Of a stretch of 64,000 bases of DNA, positions 18,250 to 26,783 are shown piece after piece. The notes under the pieces are model-generated. The model did not search any database, was not told where the DNA came from, and saw only the letters and a program-made list of their open reading frames with translations. Origin of the DNA: UBA2589 sp038120095 (GTDB lineage Bacteria > Gemmatimonadota > Gemmatimonadetes > Longimicrobiales > Gaopeijiaceae); the NCBI GenBank assembly GCA_038120095.1, contig JAYOKZ010000001.1, positions 1-64,000 on the forward strand, written 5' to 3'. The translations under genes were made by a program, and so were the position numbers. Position 1 is the stretch's first letter. Each line of letters begins with the position of its first letter.

Positions 18250-18865
18250 GCACCACCCCGGAGCCCCCGACACGGTCGTCGGCCACGAACTTGTCGCGGG
18301 CAGGCATCACGACCGCCGGCAACGTCTCCGCATTCATGACGGCGTCGTCGGGGACGATCTCGTTCATCCACAGGATGTATGCGATGACGGCGTAGACCTG
18401 ATCGTGCGAGAGAATCCCCGGCGTAAGTTGGGGCATCGCCTTCCGGATGTAGTCGTACAGCGTCGTGGCATACGGCCAGTAGTTGCCGACGGTGCGCGTG
18501 CTCGGGGCTTCCAACCATTGCTCGCTGTCCACGAGGCGATCGTTCGGACCCTCGGTCCCGGTCGGCCCGTGACAAGCGATGCAGTAGATGTTGTAGACCT
18601 CCCGGCCCTGGGCCACCGACCCGCTTCCCGGGGGCAGGCCTTCGCCGTCCGGTCGGACGTCGATGTCCCAGAGGGCCACCCTCGCGTCCGATGCCTCACT
18701 GCCGAACCCGAAGCGGGCCGGCGCGTGGGCGGGAATCGCATCGGCGGTTCCGGCCATGGCCATCGGGTCGGATCCGATCGCGCCGCCGCTCGCGACCTGA
18801 CCACCGTCGGAGCACGCGGCGAGGCCCGAGAGCATCAGGCAAAGTCCTGCGCTCACGGTTCTCAT
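18245..18865 (-). CDS. Monoheme cytochrome c lipoprotein, partner of the SoxC-like sulfite dehydrogenase
   Basis: A 206-residue protein with a lipobox (LSGLAAC, Cys18) and one heme c site, CIACH at residues 95-99. A later Met in KAMPQLTPG is a candidate axial ligand. It begins with a 4-base ATGA overlap at the end of the soxC-like gene, so the two form a Moco-protein/cytochrome pair like SorA/SorB or the heme part of SoxD. It should take electrons from sulfite oxidation and pass them to the respiratory chain at the membrane. It is shorter than diheme SoxD and has only one CxxCH. Confidence 0.8.
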   Translation of the reverse strand: MRTVSAGLCLMLSGLAACSDGGQVASGGAIGSDPMAMAGTADAIPAHAPARFGFGSEASDARVALWDIDVRPDGEGLPPGSGSVAQGREVYNIYCIACHGPTGTEGPNDRLVDSEQWLEAPSTRTVGNYWPYATTLYDYIRKAMPQLTPGILSHDQVYAVIAYILWMNEIVPDDAVMNAETLPAVVMPARDKFVADDRVGGSGVVR

Positions 18866-20118
18866 ACGAGCTCTCCCAAGCCGAAGGTAACCTCACCTGT
18901 CGAGGCGATCTTCCACGCCCGTTGATGGTTCTGGTGATAGGACGTCCGGGTCCCCCGTGCTTCCCATAGTTGCTCCACCGTGGGCTGCACGTAGCCAGTT
19001 TCGTCGGTGGCCCGACTGAGAAGCATGGTGTCCCGCCCGTTCCACTCGAAGAGATGACGAAAGCGTACGGTCGACTTGTCGAGGATCGGGCCCTGAAGGG
19101 CCGCATCTGCCCACGTCCGGCCCCCATCGGTGCTGACTTCAACCCGCGTGATGCGGCCTCGCCCCGACCACGCGAGCCCCCGGATCTCCCACCAGCCGGC
19201 ATCGGGGAGGACGTACGGATAGGACGGGAAGGTGATCACGGACTTGGCATCCATGACCAGGCTGAACTGGCGGACCGTACCGTCGCCAAGCGGATCGGTG
19301 TACTTCGACGTTTCATCGCGTGTATGCGTGGGGCGGTCCGTTACCTCGATCCTGCGCAGCCATTTGACCGAGGTGTTGCCCTCGTAGCCGGGGTTGAACA
19401 GGCGGAGCGGGTATCCCTGTTCCGGGCGAATCCGTTCCCCATTCTGCCCGTAGGCCAGGATGGAGTCGGACATGACCTTGTCGAGCGGCACGCTGCGCGA
19501 CATGACCGCGGAGTCTCCCCCCTCTGCGAGAATCCAGCTCGCACCCCGCCGCACACCCACTTCCCGCAGAATCGTCGAGACCGCAACACCCGTCCACTCG
19601 CTCGTGCTCAGAAGCCCGTCCAGAGCCTGAACCGTGATCTCGGTCGGCATCCGGTCCCGGTTGTACACCCCTCCCCCGTTCCCGGAGCACTCCAGGAACC
19701 GAATCCTCGAGACCTGCGGGTAGCGCATCAGGTCGGCCATACGAAAGACCATCGGCCGATCGACCATGCCGTGTACGAGCAGCTCGTGATCCTCGAACTG
19801 GATATCGGGGATACCCGCGTGGTGGCGCTCGAAGTGCAGATCTGCGGGCGTGATCGTGCCCATCAGGTCGGCCAGGGGAGTTCGGGAGGACGAGGAGAGC
19901 GCGGCGGCCCGCACCAGCCTCGCCGGCTGCTCCGCGGGAGCACGGGTGCCGAGTTCCGACACGAGTCGGCCCGGAACCCGTGTGGGGTCCGTCGGCGCTT
20001 CCTGCGCGACGAGCTTGATCGCGTCCGATTGGGTCCGAACGAGACCTGCCGCGATCACGCCGGAGGTCGTCGTAATCCAGGCACGGCGCGAAAGTCTGGG
20101 ACGTTCGTCACGGGGCAT
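18862..20118 (-). CDS. soxC: SoxC/SorA-like molybdopterin sulfite dehydrogenase, Tat-exported
   Basis: A 418-residue sulfite oxidase family protein. The molybdenum-ligand cysteine is C144 in RIRFLECSGNGGG. The C-terminal Mo-co dimerisation domain is seen in GRGRITRVEVSTDGGRTW and FEWNGRDTMLLSRATDETGYVQP. The ATG at 20118 gives a Tat signal (SRRAWITTTSGVIAAGL) and has GAGGAG upstream, so I use it rather than any start further upstream. The enzyme acts in the periplasm with the coupled cytochrome. No soxXYZAB genes are present here, so free sulfite oxidation is more likely than the full thiosulfate pathway. Whether SoxC or SorA is the better label needs a tree. Confidence 0.85.
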   Translation of the reverse strand: MPRDERPRLSRRAWITTTSGVIAAGLVRTQSDAIKLVAQEAPTDPTRVPGRLVSELGTRAPAEQPARLVRAAALSSSSRTPLADLMGTITPADLHFERHHAGIPDIQFEDHELLVHGMVDRPMVFRMADLMRYPQVSRIRFLECSGNGGGVYNRDRMPTEITVQALDGLLSTSEWTGVAVSTILREVGVRRGASWILAEGGDSAVMSRSVPLDKVMSDSILAYGQNGERIRPEQGYPLRLFNPGYEGNTSVKWLRRIEVTDRPTHTRDETSKYTDPLGDGTVRQFSLVMDAKSVITFPSYPYVLPDAGWWEIRGLAWSGRGRITRVEVSTDGGRTWADAALQGPILDKSTVRFRHLFEWNGRDTMLLSRATDETGYVQPTVEQLWEARGTRTSYHQNHQRAWKIASTGEVTFGLGELV

Positions 20119-20289
20119 CGAATCGGTCTCCTCGGTCCGGGTTGCACCACCATTCCTCAACCTGCGCTTCCTGCGGACGCGCGGCCAGAGGGTACGGGGT
20201 ATTGACGCCCAGGGAGCGTGAGTGGACGACCGGCAGGCGCGGAAACACATTTCGGCGTCCCGTCCTCTCCCGTGCCGGAGTCACCCCAC

Positions 20290-21888
20290 ATGCGCCGACT
20301 GATCGCTGCGTCGACCCTCTCGCTCGCCCTCACCACCCCTCTGATGGCGCAGGCCCCGGAGTATCCTCCGGATTTTGAGGAGCCGATGCCCCTTCATCAC
20401 GACGGGCGCGGACTGGGGCCCTTCCACCGGGCGGTCACGACCTCCTCGGAGGAAGCCCAGCGGTATTTCGATCAGGGCATTCAGCTCATGTACGCCTTCG
20501 ACCCGAATCTGGCAGCCCGCTCATTCCGGGAGGCATGGAAGCTCGATCCCGACTGTGCGATGTGCTATTTCGGTGAAGCCTGGGCGTGGGGGCCGTACCT
20601 CAACGGTCCGATGACCGCGCCGGACGCACCGAGAGCATACGCGGCCATACAGGAGGCCCTCGAACGTTCGGTTGCTCATGCCTCGGCCGTGGAGCGGGCG
20701 ATGATCGAGGCCATGGCCGATCGCTATGAGGCGGAGCACGATGCGGAGCGACGCCGATCGCTGGACGAAACGTGGGCGGAGACGATCAACGGGCTTTACG
20801 AACAGAATCCGGACGACCTCGACATCGGCTTTCTTGCGGGAGAATCGCTCATGCTGCTGCAGCCGAGACGCGGCACGTGGGACATCAACAACCCCGAGGT
20901 TCAGGAAATCCATCGAGTTCTCGAGTCCGTTCTGGAGCAGGACATCACCCACCCCGGCGCCTGTCACCTCTACGTGCACGCGACGGAGCCGACGCAGGAG
21001 CCGGGGCTCGCGGAGGGCTGCGCCGATTATCTCGGACAATCCATCCCGGGGGCCAGTCACATTCAGCACATGCCCTCCCACACCTACAACCGGATCGGTC
21101 GCTGGGGCGACGCGGTTCGCGCGAACACCGACGCGTGGCATTCGGACCTGAAGGCAGCGTACGGTGAGGGTTTTGCCATCTATCCGTCGCACAATCTTCA
21201 CATGCTGCTCTTCGCTGCTTCGAACGACGGTCAGGGCGCCGTTGCCATCCAGGCCGGCCGCGACTACGCCGACCTGATGGATGGGGCCACGTTCTACGAA
21301 GCCCTCACCATGGTGCGCTTCGGCCGCTTCGACGACATCATCGCGCTGAGTGAGCCCCCCGAAGGCACCGTCTTTCGGGGCCTGTACGATTTCGGGAAAG
21401 GATATGCCCACCTGCGCCTCGGCGACGAGGGTACGGCTCGTTGGTACCTGCACCTCCTGCAGTCCGCGATCGAACGTGATCCGGACGACAACTTTCGGGG
21501 GCACACCGCGACGCAGCTGCTCGGCGTCGTAGCCGCGATCCTCGAAGGTGAGATCCTTCGCACGAATGGAGATCTCGACACGGCGATCGACGTGATGAGG
21601 GCGGGCGGTGAGGTGGAGGACGGGCTCCGGTACGATGAGCCTGAGCCCCTTCCCTTCTCGATCTACACCTGGCTTGGCGATGCCCTGAACGAGGCCGGTC
21701 GGTTCGCGGAGGCCGAAGCGGCATTCCGGCACGAGCTGGTGAAGCACCCGCATAACGGCTGGTCCCTCTTCGGACTCGAGCAGGCCTTGCGCGCGCAAGG
21801 CAGGGATGCCGAGGCGGACGAAGTTCATGCGGAGTTCCGGGAGGCATGGGCAAGGTCCGACACCTACCTGCGCGCTCCGATCTTCTAG
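20290..21888 (+). CDS. Secreted tetratricopeptide-repeat protein
   Basis: A 532-residue exported protein; ATG 20290 begins a signal peptide (RRLIAASTLSLALTTPLMAQ). It belongs to a recognisable TPR family marked by FDQGIQLMYAFDP, SFREAWKLDPDCAMCYFGEAWAWGP and HIQHMPSHTYNRIGRWGDAV. The helical repeats run along the whole length, ending with AGRFAEAEAAFRHELVKHP. The paired CAMC cysteines are characteristic of the family. The exact function is unknown; such proteins are usually periplasmic scaffolds. It stands alone between the divergent sulfite dehydrogenase and a convergent membrane protein. Confidence 0.75.
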   Translation: MRRLIAASTLSLALTTPLMAQAPEYPPDFEEPMPLHHDGRGLGPFHRAVTTSSEEAQRYFDQGIQLMYAFDPNLAARSFREAWKLDPDCAMCYFGEAWAWGPYLNGPMTAPDAPRAYAAIQEALERSVAHASAVERAMIEAMADRYEAEHDAERRRSLDETWAETINGLYEQNPDDLDIGFLAGESLMLLQPRRGTWDINNPEVQEIHRVLESVLEQDITHPGACHLYVHATEPTQEPGLAEGCADYLGQSIPGASHIQHMPSHTYNRIGRWGDAVRANTDAWHSDLKAAYGEGFAIYPSHNLHMLLFAASNDGQGAVAIQAGRDYADLMDGATFYEALTMVRFGRFDDIIALSEPPEGTVFRGLYDFGKGYAHLRLGDEGTARWYLHLLQSAIERDPDDNFRGHTATQLLGVVAAILEGEILRTNGDLDTAIDVMRAGGEVEDGLRYDEPEPLPFSIYTWLGDALNEAGRFAEAEAAFRHELVKHPHNGWSLFGLEQALRAQGRDAEADEVHAEFREAWARSDTYLRAPIF

Positions 21889-21933
21889 CCGGAAGGACGA
21901 TTCAGCCTCGGCCACCCCGGCAGCATCTGAACG

Positions 21934-21965
21934 AGCGGCGGGCCGTCAGTCGACGGTCCGCCGCT
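21934..21965. terminator. Strong hairpin between convergent genes
   Basis: A 14-base-pair stem, AGCGGCGGGCCGTC / GACGGTCCGCCGCT with one G-U pair, closes a four-base loop (AGTC). It lies between the TPR gene stop (21888) and the stop of the convergent membrane protein (21973). There are only short T runs after either arm. It is a likely bidirectional terminator. Confidence 0.55.
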
Positions 21966-21972
21966 TCGTCGT

Positions 21973-22725
21973 TCAATCGGCCTTCCCGGACCTCTTCTTC
22001 CTGGACCTCTTCTTCCTGGAATCGTTCTCCGTGGACTGCCGTCCGGAGGACCCCACGCCGTCCGAACCCGAGTCCCCTCTCGACTCCGGCTCGGGTGCCG
22101 TCACTCCACCACCGTCGACATCGGCCTCGGCACCCTCCTCACTGTCGTGCGCACCCTCTCCTTCCGGGTCCCCGAACGCCGGGTCGGACGCGCCTGCCGA
22201 CTTCCTGGGAGCGGGAATTTCAGGCTTCGCCTCGAACAGCGGGCGCCGATCCGACGGCCCTGGCGTACCCCGTTCCGCCGTTCGAACGGAGTCACGCAGC
22301 CCATGCCCCATCGCGGCCACGATCAGAGCCGCCAACACATACTTCACCGCCTGAAACAGCCCCCCGTACAGCACGGCTGTCTGCGCCTCCGCCGGGCGAA
22401 GCTGCCTGACCTGAACCACGTCGAGCATGAACAGGCCGACAGACGCCAACAGGATCACGGATGTGGCCAGGAGCAGCGCCCCCACGCCACGAGCGAGTCC
22501 GAGATTGCCGGTCCACAGAGCGGTTCCGCCGATGAACAGCAGACCGAGGATCGGCGTCTGGAGATACCCGGCCCCGAGCCCGAGAAAGCCGTACCGCCAT
22601 GTGATCTCGCTGACGCGAACCGGCCAGACGGTGGTGGAGAGATCGATGACGGCATGCAGAATCAGTGCGATACCGAACAGATAGACCCCACGAATCAACC
22701 AGGGGGAAACGTCGTCCGAGTGCAT
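21973..22725 (-). CDS. Small integral membrane protein with acidic/basic C-terminal tail
   Basis: About 250 residues. Residues 1-140 form four predicted membrane helices (for example GVYLFGIALILHAVIDL, LGLLFIGGTALW, VGALLLATSVILLASVGLFML and AVKYVLAALIVAAMGHGL). This is followed by a disordered tail of about 100 residues that is first acidic (EEGAEADVD) and then ends in a basic double repeat SRKKRSRKKR. The family is not recognised. ATG 22725 is used; GTG 22770 is equally possible and neither has a clear ribosome binding site. It is last in an apparent operon behind the amidohydrolase and another small membrane protein. Confidence 0.6.
   Translation of the reverse strand: MHSDDVSPWLIRGVYLFGIALILHAVIDLSTTVWPVRVSEITWRYGFLGLGAGYLQTPILGLLFIGGTALWTGNLGLARGVGALLLATSVILLASVGLFMLDVVQVRQLRPAEAQTAVLYGGLFQAVKYVLAALIVAAMGHGLRDSVRTAERGTPGPSDRRPLFEAKPEIPAPRKSAGASDPAFGDPEGEGAHDSEEGAEADVDGGGVTAPEPESRGDSGSDGVGSSGRQSTENDSRKKRSRKKRSGKAD
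21991..22020. repeat. 15-base perfect tandem duplication inside a coding region
   Basis: CCTCTTCTTCCTGGA occurs twice in direct succession (21991-22005 and 22006-22020). On the minus strand the two copies encode the repeated pentapeptide SRKKR near the C-terminus of the membrane protein. The 15-base unit keeps the frame. Confidence 0.9.
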
Positions 22726-22830
22726 GAGCGGCAGCGGCCGGGAGGCCGCGGTACAGGAAGTGTCCGACACCTATCTACGGCAGAACGGTAGGGGACGCGA
22801 GCCCTTTCAGCGCAGTCCGATCAAAGGCGA

Positions 22831-23352
22831 TCAGCCATCCGGCTCCCACTCGGCGAAGACCGGCGCGGCGCCGTACCGCTCGACCAGCAGACGATCGACA
22901 TCGGTGACAACGTCGATCCGATCACCAATTCGCCCCGTCGCCTCCTCCCTGTCGATCATGAGGTCGACGGACGGTCCCTGAGAGACGCAGGAGCGCGTGA
23001 GAAGCACCGTCGCAGCTCGCAGCTGCTCATCTCGCGCCGCGTCGGGGTCTTCGAGCACCCTGAGCGCAGCCTCGACCGCGGCCCTCGCTGCGCTGCGACC
23101 CGACGGCCCGCCAGACACACCCATTACGACCCCTCCGAGGATCGCCGCGACCGCGAAGAGCATGGCGAATGGCGAGAAGAACGAAAGCTCCGGGACGACG
23201 TCGAGCAGCCTCGGCCATGCCGCGAGCAGAGCGGTACCAGCGAGCCCTCCGAGGCACCCGAACGTCCCTCTGGCCGCGGGCAGGGGCAGCTCGTCGAGCT
23301 CCTGCCGTGCGGTCTCGACGACCGAGACGTCATCGGGTGACAGGGGGCTCAT
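22831..23352 (-). CDS. Small membrane protein of unknown function
   Basis: A 173-residue protein with two central hydrophobic helices (LGGLAGTALLAAWPRLL and MLFAVAAILGGVVMGVSGG) flanked by soluble, charged ends. The C-terminal half is helical and ends in a short domain (IDVVTDVDRLLVERYG). No family is recognised. Its ATG overlaps the stop of the amidohydrolase gene by 4 bases (ATGA), so it is translated with it. Whether it supports that enzyme or is only co-expressed is unclear. Confidence 0.6.
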   Translation of the reverse strand: MSPLSPDDVSVVETARQELDELPLPAARGTFGCLGGLAGTALLAAWPRLLDVVPELSFFSPFAMLFAVAAILGGVVMGVSGGPSGRSAARAAVEAALRVLEDPDAARDEQLRAATVLLTRSCVSQGPSVDLMIDREEATGRIGDRIDVVTDVDRLLVERYGAAPVFAEWEPDG

Positions 23353-24836
23353 CGGCCAAGCCGCACGTTACCCTTCCACCAGTCCACCTCGGCCGCCGAC
23401 TGCGGGCCCATCATGCCTCGAACCGACTCGAAGAGCGTGGCCGGATCGTACACCCGGCCGGCGCGCACGACGTGGATGCCGTTCCGTGTGTCGGTGATGG
23501 TCGTCAGAGGGTCTCCGTCTACGATCAGAAGGTCTGCGTACTTGCCCGGAGCAATCGACCCGAGGCGCTCCGAGACACCGAGCGCCCGGGCGGCATTGAC
23601 GGTTCCCGCACGTAGCGCGTCCGCGTTCGAGATCCCGGCGAGGACCATGGCGTGCAGTTCGCGGTGGGCACCGAAACCACTCCAGAATTCGCCCCAGCTT
23701 GGGTGGTCTGTCCCGAGGGTCAGCTGGCTCACGGCTCCGCTGGCTGCAAAGACCCGGAGCGTCTCACGCTTCACGTAGTAGATCCGCCCGAACTGGTCGA
23801 GCCGGGCGCGAGGCAACCCGTCTTCCACGACCCGGCGCGCGTACGGCGTGAGGAACCCCATTTCGTCGGCCCAGTCGCCGAAGACGATCGGCTCGCGGTC
23901 GGCGAAATACCCGTACGCGGTCAGGGTGGCGTCGAAGAAGGCGCCCTGCTCGACGAACAGTCGTGCCTGGGCCCGAATCCGCTCGTCCGTTACGGGATCC
24001 TCGAGGTCGAGTGCTTCGAGTGATGCGTACGCCGATCGGGTGGCAGGAAGCGCCTCACCCCCGAGAAAGTGCTCGATCCGATCGATCCCCATGAGGATCG
24101 CGTCCCGGGGGTTGACCGTCTGTCGGAACCCGGAATCCAGATGACCGGTGACCGTGAGACCATACTCGTGCGCAACATCGATCACGGCCTCGAGCTGCTC
24201 GGGCCGGATGCCCTTCGCCTTGAACCCCCGAGCGCCATTGAGCGCCCAGAAGGTGGCTTCCCGTCGAATCGAGTCGGGCGTCATCGCCTCATGCGACCAT
24301 CCCGGGCGCGCCGTTCCCCAGTACGGTCCAGAGCTGAAAATCCTCGGACCCGGGATATCACCTGCGGCGATGCGTTCCCGCCCGCGTCGAGCCTCGTCCG
24401 GATCGACTTCCCCGGCCGGAAACGTCGACGTCACGCCGTTGGCAAGAAAGAGCACCGGATTCACCGTGTACTCGTCGACACGACCCTCACCGAAGAGGTC
24501 GACCGCGTAGTGGGCGTGCAGGTCAAAGAGACCCGGCATGACGAGCTCACCCGGCGCGAGGCGCAGGACCTCCACACCCTCGAGGTCGAGATCGGGGTCC
24601 AGCCCACCACCGCCCACGCGCATGATGGTGCCATTTCTGACCAGAATTCCCGGGTTGTCGCGCGACTCGTCCCCGGTGCCATCCCACAGTCGACCACCAA
24701 CGATCGCGAGGTCTCCGGGGCGGGGGCTCACCTGAGCGTCGACCTCCCCGGCCGCCGGCCCCGACATCAACAGAAGGATCAGAAGTGCGCCGGCGCGAGC
24801 GCCAAACTCGTCGCCGCCTCTGGAACGAAGGGTCAT
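23349..24836 (-). CDS. Secreted amidohydrolase (imidazolonepropionase/prolidase-like)
   Basis: An amidohydrolase of about 495 residues in a TIM-barrel fold, with all metal ligands: PGLFDLHAHYAVD (HxH), GARGFKAKGI (Lys), TVTGHLDSG (His), DRIEHFLGG (His) and LGTDHPSWG (Asp). A C-terminal small beta domain includes IAPGKYADLLIVDGDP. The N-terminus has a hydrophobic export segment (GALLILLLMSGPAAG). Substrates of this secreted group are usually cyclic amides or Xaa-Pro-like dipeptides, but the present one is not known. ATG 24836 is preferred; an ATG at 24881 would overlap the divergent FmdB-like start. It is the first gene of a three-gene minus-strand operon. Confidence 0.8.
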   Translation of the reverse strand: MTLRSRGGDEFGARAGALLILLLMSGPAAGEVDAQVSPRPGDLAIVGGRLWDGTGDESRDNPGILVRNGTIMRVGGGGLDPDLDLEGVEVLRLAPGELVMPGLFDLHAHYAVDLFGEGRVDEYTVNPVLFLANGVTSTFPAGEVDPDEARRGRERIAAGDIPGPRIFSSGPYWGTARPGWSHEAMTPDSIRREATFWALNGARGFKAKGIRPEQLEAVIDVAHEYGLTVTGHLDSGFRQTVNPRDAILMGIDRIEHFLGGEALPATRSAYASLEALDLEDPVTDERIRAQARLFVEQGAFFDATLTAYGYFADREPIVFGDWADEMGFLTPYARRVVEDGLPRARLDQFGRIYYVKRETLRVFAASGAVSQLTLGTDHPSWGEFWSGFGAHRELHAMVLAGISNADALRAGTVNAARALGVSERLGSIAPGKYADLLIVDGDPLTTITDTRNGIHVVRAGRVYDPATLFESVRGMMGPQSAAEVDWWKGNVRLGR

Positions 24837-24879
24837 GGGGGGCTTACCATAGCGAAGGTCGAAACACGAGGATGTGATC

Positions 24880-25122
24880 ATGCCTTACTACGAATATGAG
24901 TGCTCCGCAAACGGGAGGACCGTGGAAGTCCGTCACGGAATGAGTGAAGAACTCACGACGTGGGGTCAGCTGGTCGCCTGCGCGGCGATCGAGTCGGGAG
25001 ATACCCCCGCGGACACACCCGTACGGCGACTGATGAGCGCCCCGGTCCCCGTCACGGGATCCACAGGCGATGCCGGCTTTCAGGGTTGCGGCACCGGCTG
25101 TGCCTGCGCACCACCGAACTGA
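24880..25122 (+). CDS. FmdB-like small zinc-ribbon protein, degenerate
   Basis: An 80-residue protein beginning PYYEYEC, as in the FmdB/CxxC_CXXC_SSSS regulatory family, and keeping the DTPVRRLM segment typical of its second half. The first zinc knuckle reads ECSANG rather than CxxCG, and the second keeps only one Cys (VACAAIESG), so a normal four-Cys zinc site is absent. Four further cysteines cluster at the end in FQGCGTGCACAPPN. GAGG lies upstream of ATG 24880. It runs directly into the qhpG gene with overlap, so it heads the amine dehydrogenase operon. The role is unknown; a metal-binding or redox accessory is a guess. Confidence 0.7.
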   Translation: MPYYEYECSANGRTVEVRHGMSEELTTWGQLVACAAIESGDTPADTPVRRLMSAPVPVTGSTGDAGFQGCGTGCACAPPN

Positions 25123-26650
25123 ACCCGATCGACGTCGTCGTTCTCGGCAGCGGACCAGCGGGGTGCGCCGCCGCGACCCTGCTGGCCCGGCGAAGCCATC
25201 GTGTCACCTTGATCAGCCCGGGGGATCCGACCGCCGGCTCGCTCGCGGTTTCGATCCCTCCATCCGCCCGTCGGGTCCTCGAGGAGATCGGAGCGCTGGA
25301 CGCTGTCGAGGCGGCCCGCCTCTTCCCCAACCACGGCAACTCCGTTCTCTGGGCCGGCGGAGAGGCGCGCTCCGAGTCGTTCGAGCGTAGCGCGGCCGGC
25401 TTCCACACGGACCGTGCCGGCCTCGAATCCGTACTCGTCGGAGTGGCCGAGGAGGCCGGGGTCACGCTCATGCGGGGTTATTCCGCTCGCGAAGCGCACG
25501 AAGTCGACGGAGGGTGGCATGTGCGCTGTCAGGGTCAGGACGGCGAGCGGACACTCGAGACGCCCTGGTTGATCGACGCAACCGGGCGCCACGGCCTGAT
25601 CGCACGTCGTGAAGGTCGCGAAGTGGACCGCAGCACCACGACCCTTGCCGTGGTTCGGCGGTGGGCTCGCGAGGGAGGGTGGCCGGAGGCGGATCGCCAC
25701 CTGACGTTCATCGAGTCCTACGACCAGGGCTGGGCGTGGTCAGTCCCCCTCGGAGAAGGGCTTCGCTGTTACACCGTCATGATCGATCACCGGGGAGAAG
25801 GGCTGGGTGGGGACGAACTCTCCGCCGTGCTGGACAGGGAACTCGATCGAACCGAACACCTCGGCCGCTCTCGAGAGGGGGCTCGGCCCGTCGGTGAGGC
25901 ATGGGCCTGTCCCGCCTCCCTCTACCGGGCCCATCGATATGCACGCCAAGGGCTCGTGCTGGCCGGGGACGCCGGTTCATTCATCGATCCTCTCTCCTCT
26001 TTCGGCGTGAAGAAGGCGCTCTCATCGGGGTGGCTCGCGGGGATCGTGGTGAATACGGCGCTCATCGATCCCGACATGGCCTCGGCCGCAGTGGACTTCT
26101 TCGACGCGCGTGAGGCAGAGGTGTACCAGCGATATCGCTCGGCCTCGGAGCCCTTTTTCGCATCGGCAGCGGAGGCGTACGGAACGCCGTACTGGATCGA
26201 GCGCGCGCGGGCCGCACGCCGGGCAGGCAAACCGGGAGGTTCGGCCGATACCTCACCGGAGCGGAACGCAACCCTCGACCCACTCCTGGCGGAGATTCCC
26301 GAGACTGACGTTCGGGCCGCCTTCGACACGCTGCGCTCGCGAGAGTGGCTCGATGCCATACGGGGCTCGTCGCTACATGTATTCGAGGGCCCCGGCATTG
26401 CCGGACACCGAATCGTCATGGAACAGCGCCTCGCCACCGAGCGTTGGCCGTCGGGTATGAGGTACATCCGTGGTGTCGACCTCCTGCGCCTCGTCGAGCA
26501 GGCGACCACGCATCGAACCGTTCCCGACGCATGGAGTGCGTACAACGCAGCGGGTCCCGCCGCGACTCTGCCGGATTACCTGACGGCCCTGTCGACCGCC
26601 TTCGCCGCANNNNNNNNNNCCTGCTGGAGCACCGCAAAACTCTTCCCTAG
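25086..26650 (+). CDS. qhpG: QhpG-like FAD-dependent tryptophan monooxygenase, interrupted by an assembly gap
   Basis: A flavoprotein with an N-terminal dinucleotide fold (IDVVVLGSGPAGCAAATLLA), a WAWSVP motif like the WxWxIP of flavin halogenases, and the FAD motif GLVLAGDAGSFIDPLSSFGVKKAL. It has no halogenase-type catalytic lysine near residue 79. In Paracoccus, QhpG dihydroxylates the gamma-subunit tryptophan on the way to the CTQ cofactor. Placement beside qhpA supports that role. The only usual in-frame start is TTG 25086, overlapping the FmdB-like gene by 37 bases; CTG 25119 in a CTGA overlap would also fit the fold. The ten N at 26610-26619 break the 3' end; the stop at 26650 assumes the C-terminus resumes as LLEHRKTLP. 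Confidence 0.8.
26610..26619. other. Assembly gap of ten N
   Basis: Ten unknown bases lie in the 3' part of qhpG. The true length is unknown: the frame before the gap and the frame giving a plausible C-terminus after it do not agree at a length of ten, so ten is probably a placeholder. Confidence 0.99.
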
Positions 26651-26783
26651 CACCGATCGGCCATGGCACGCCATGAATTTCCGGGGTGGAAGCTCACCGG
26701 TCGCGGTCCTGGGGAACTGGCGAAAGGGCCGCGCGACACCCACACTTCCGCAGATCGCGAACCCCAAGACCCGCCCCGACTCG

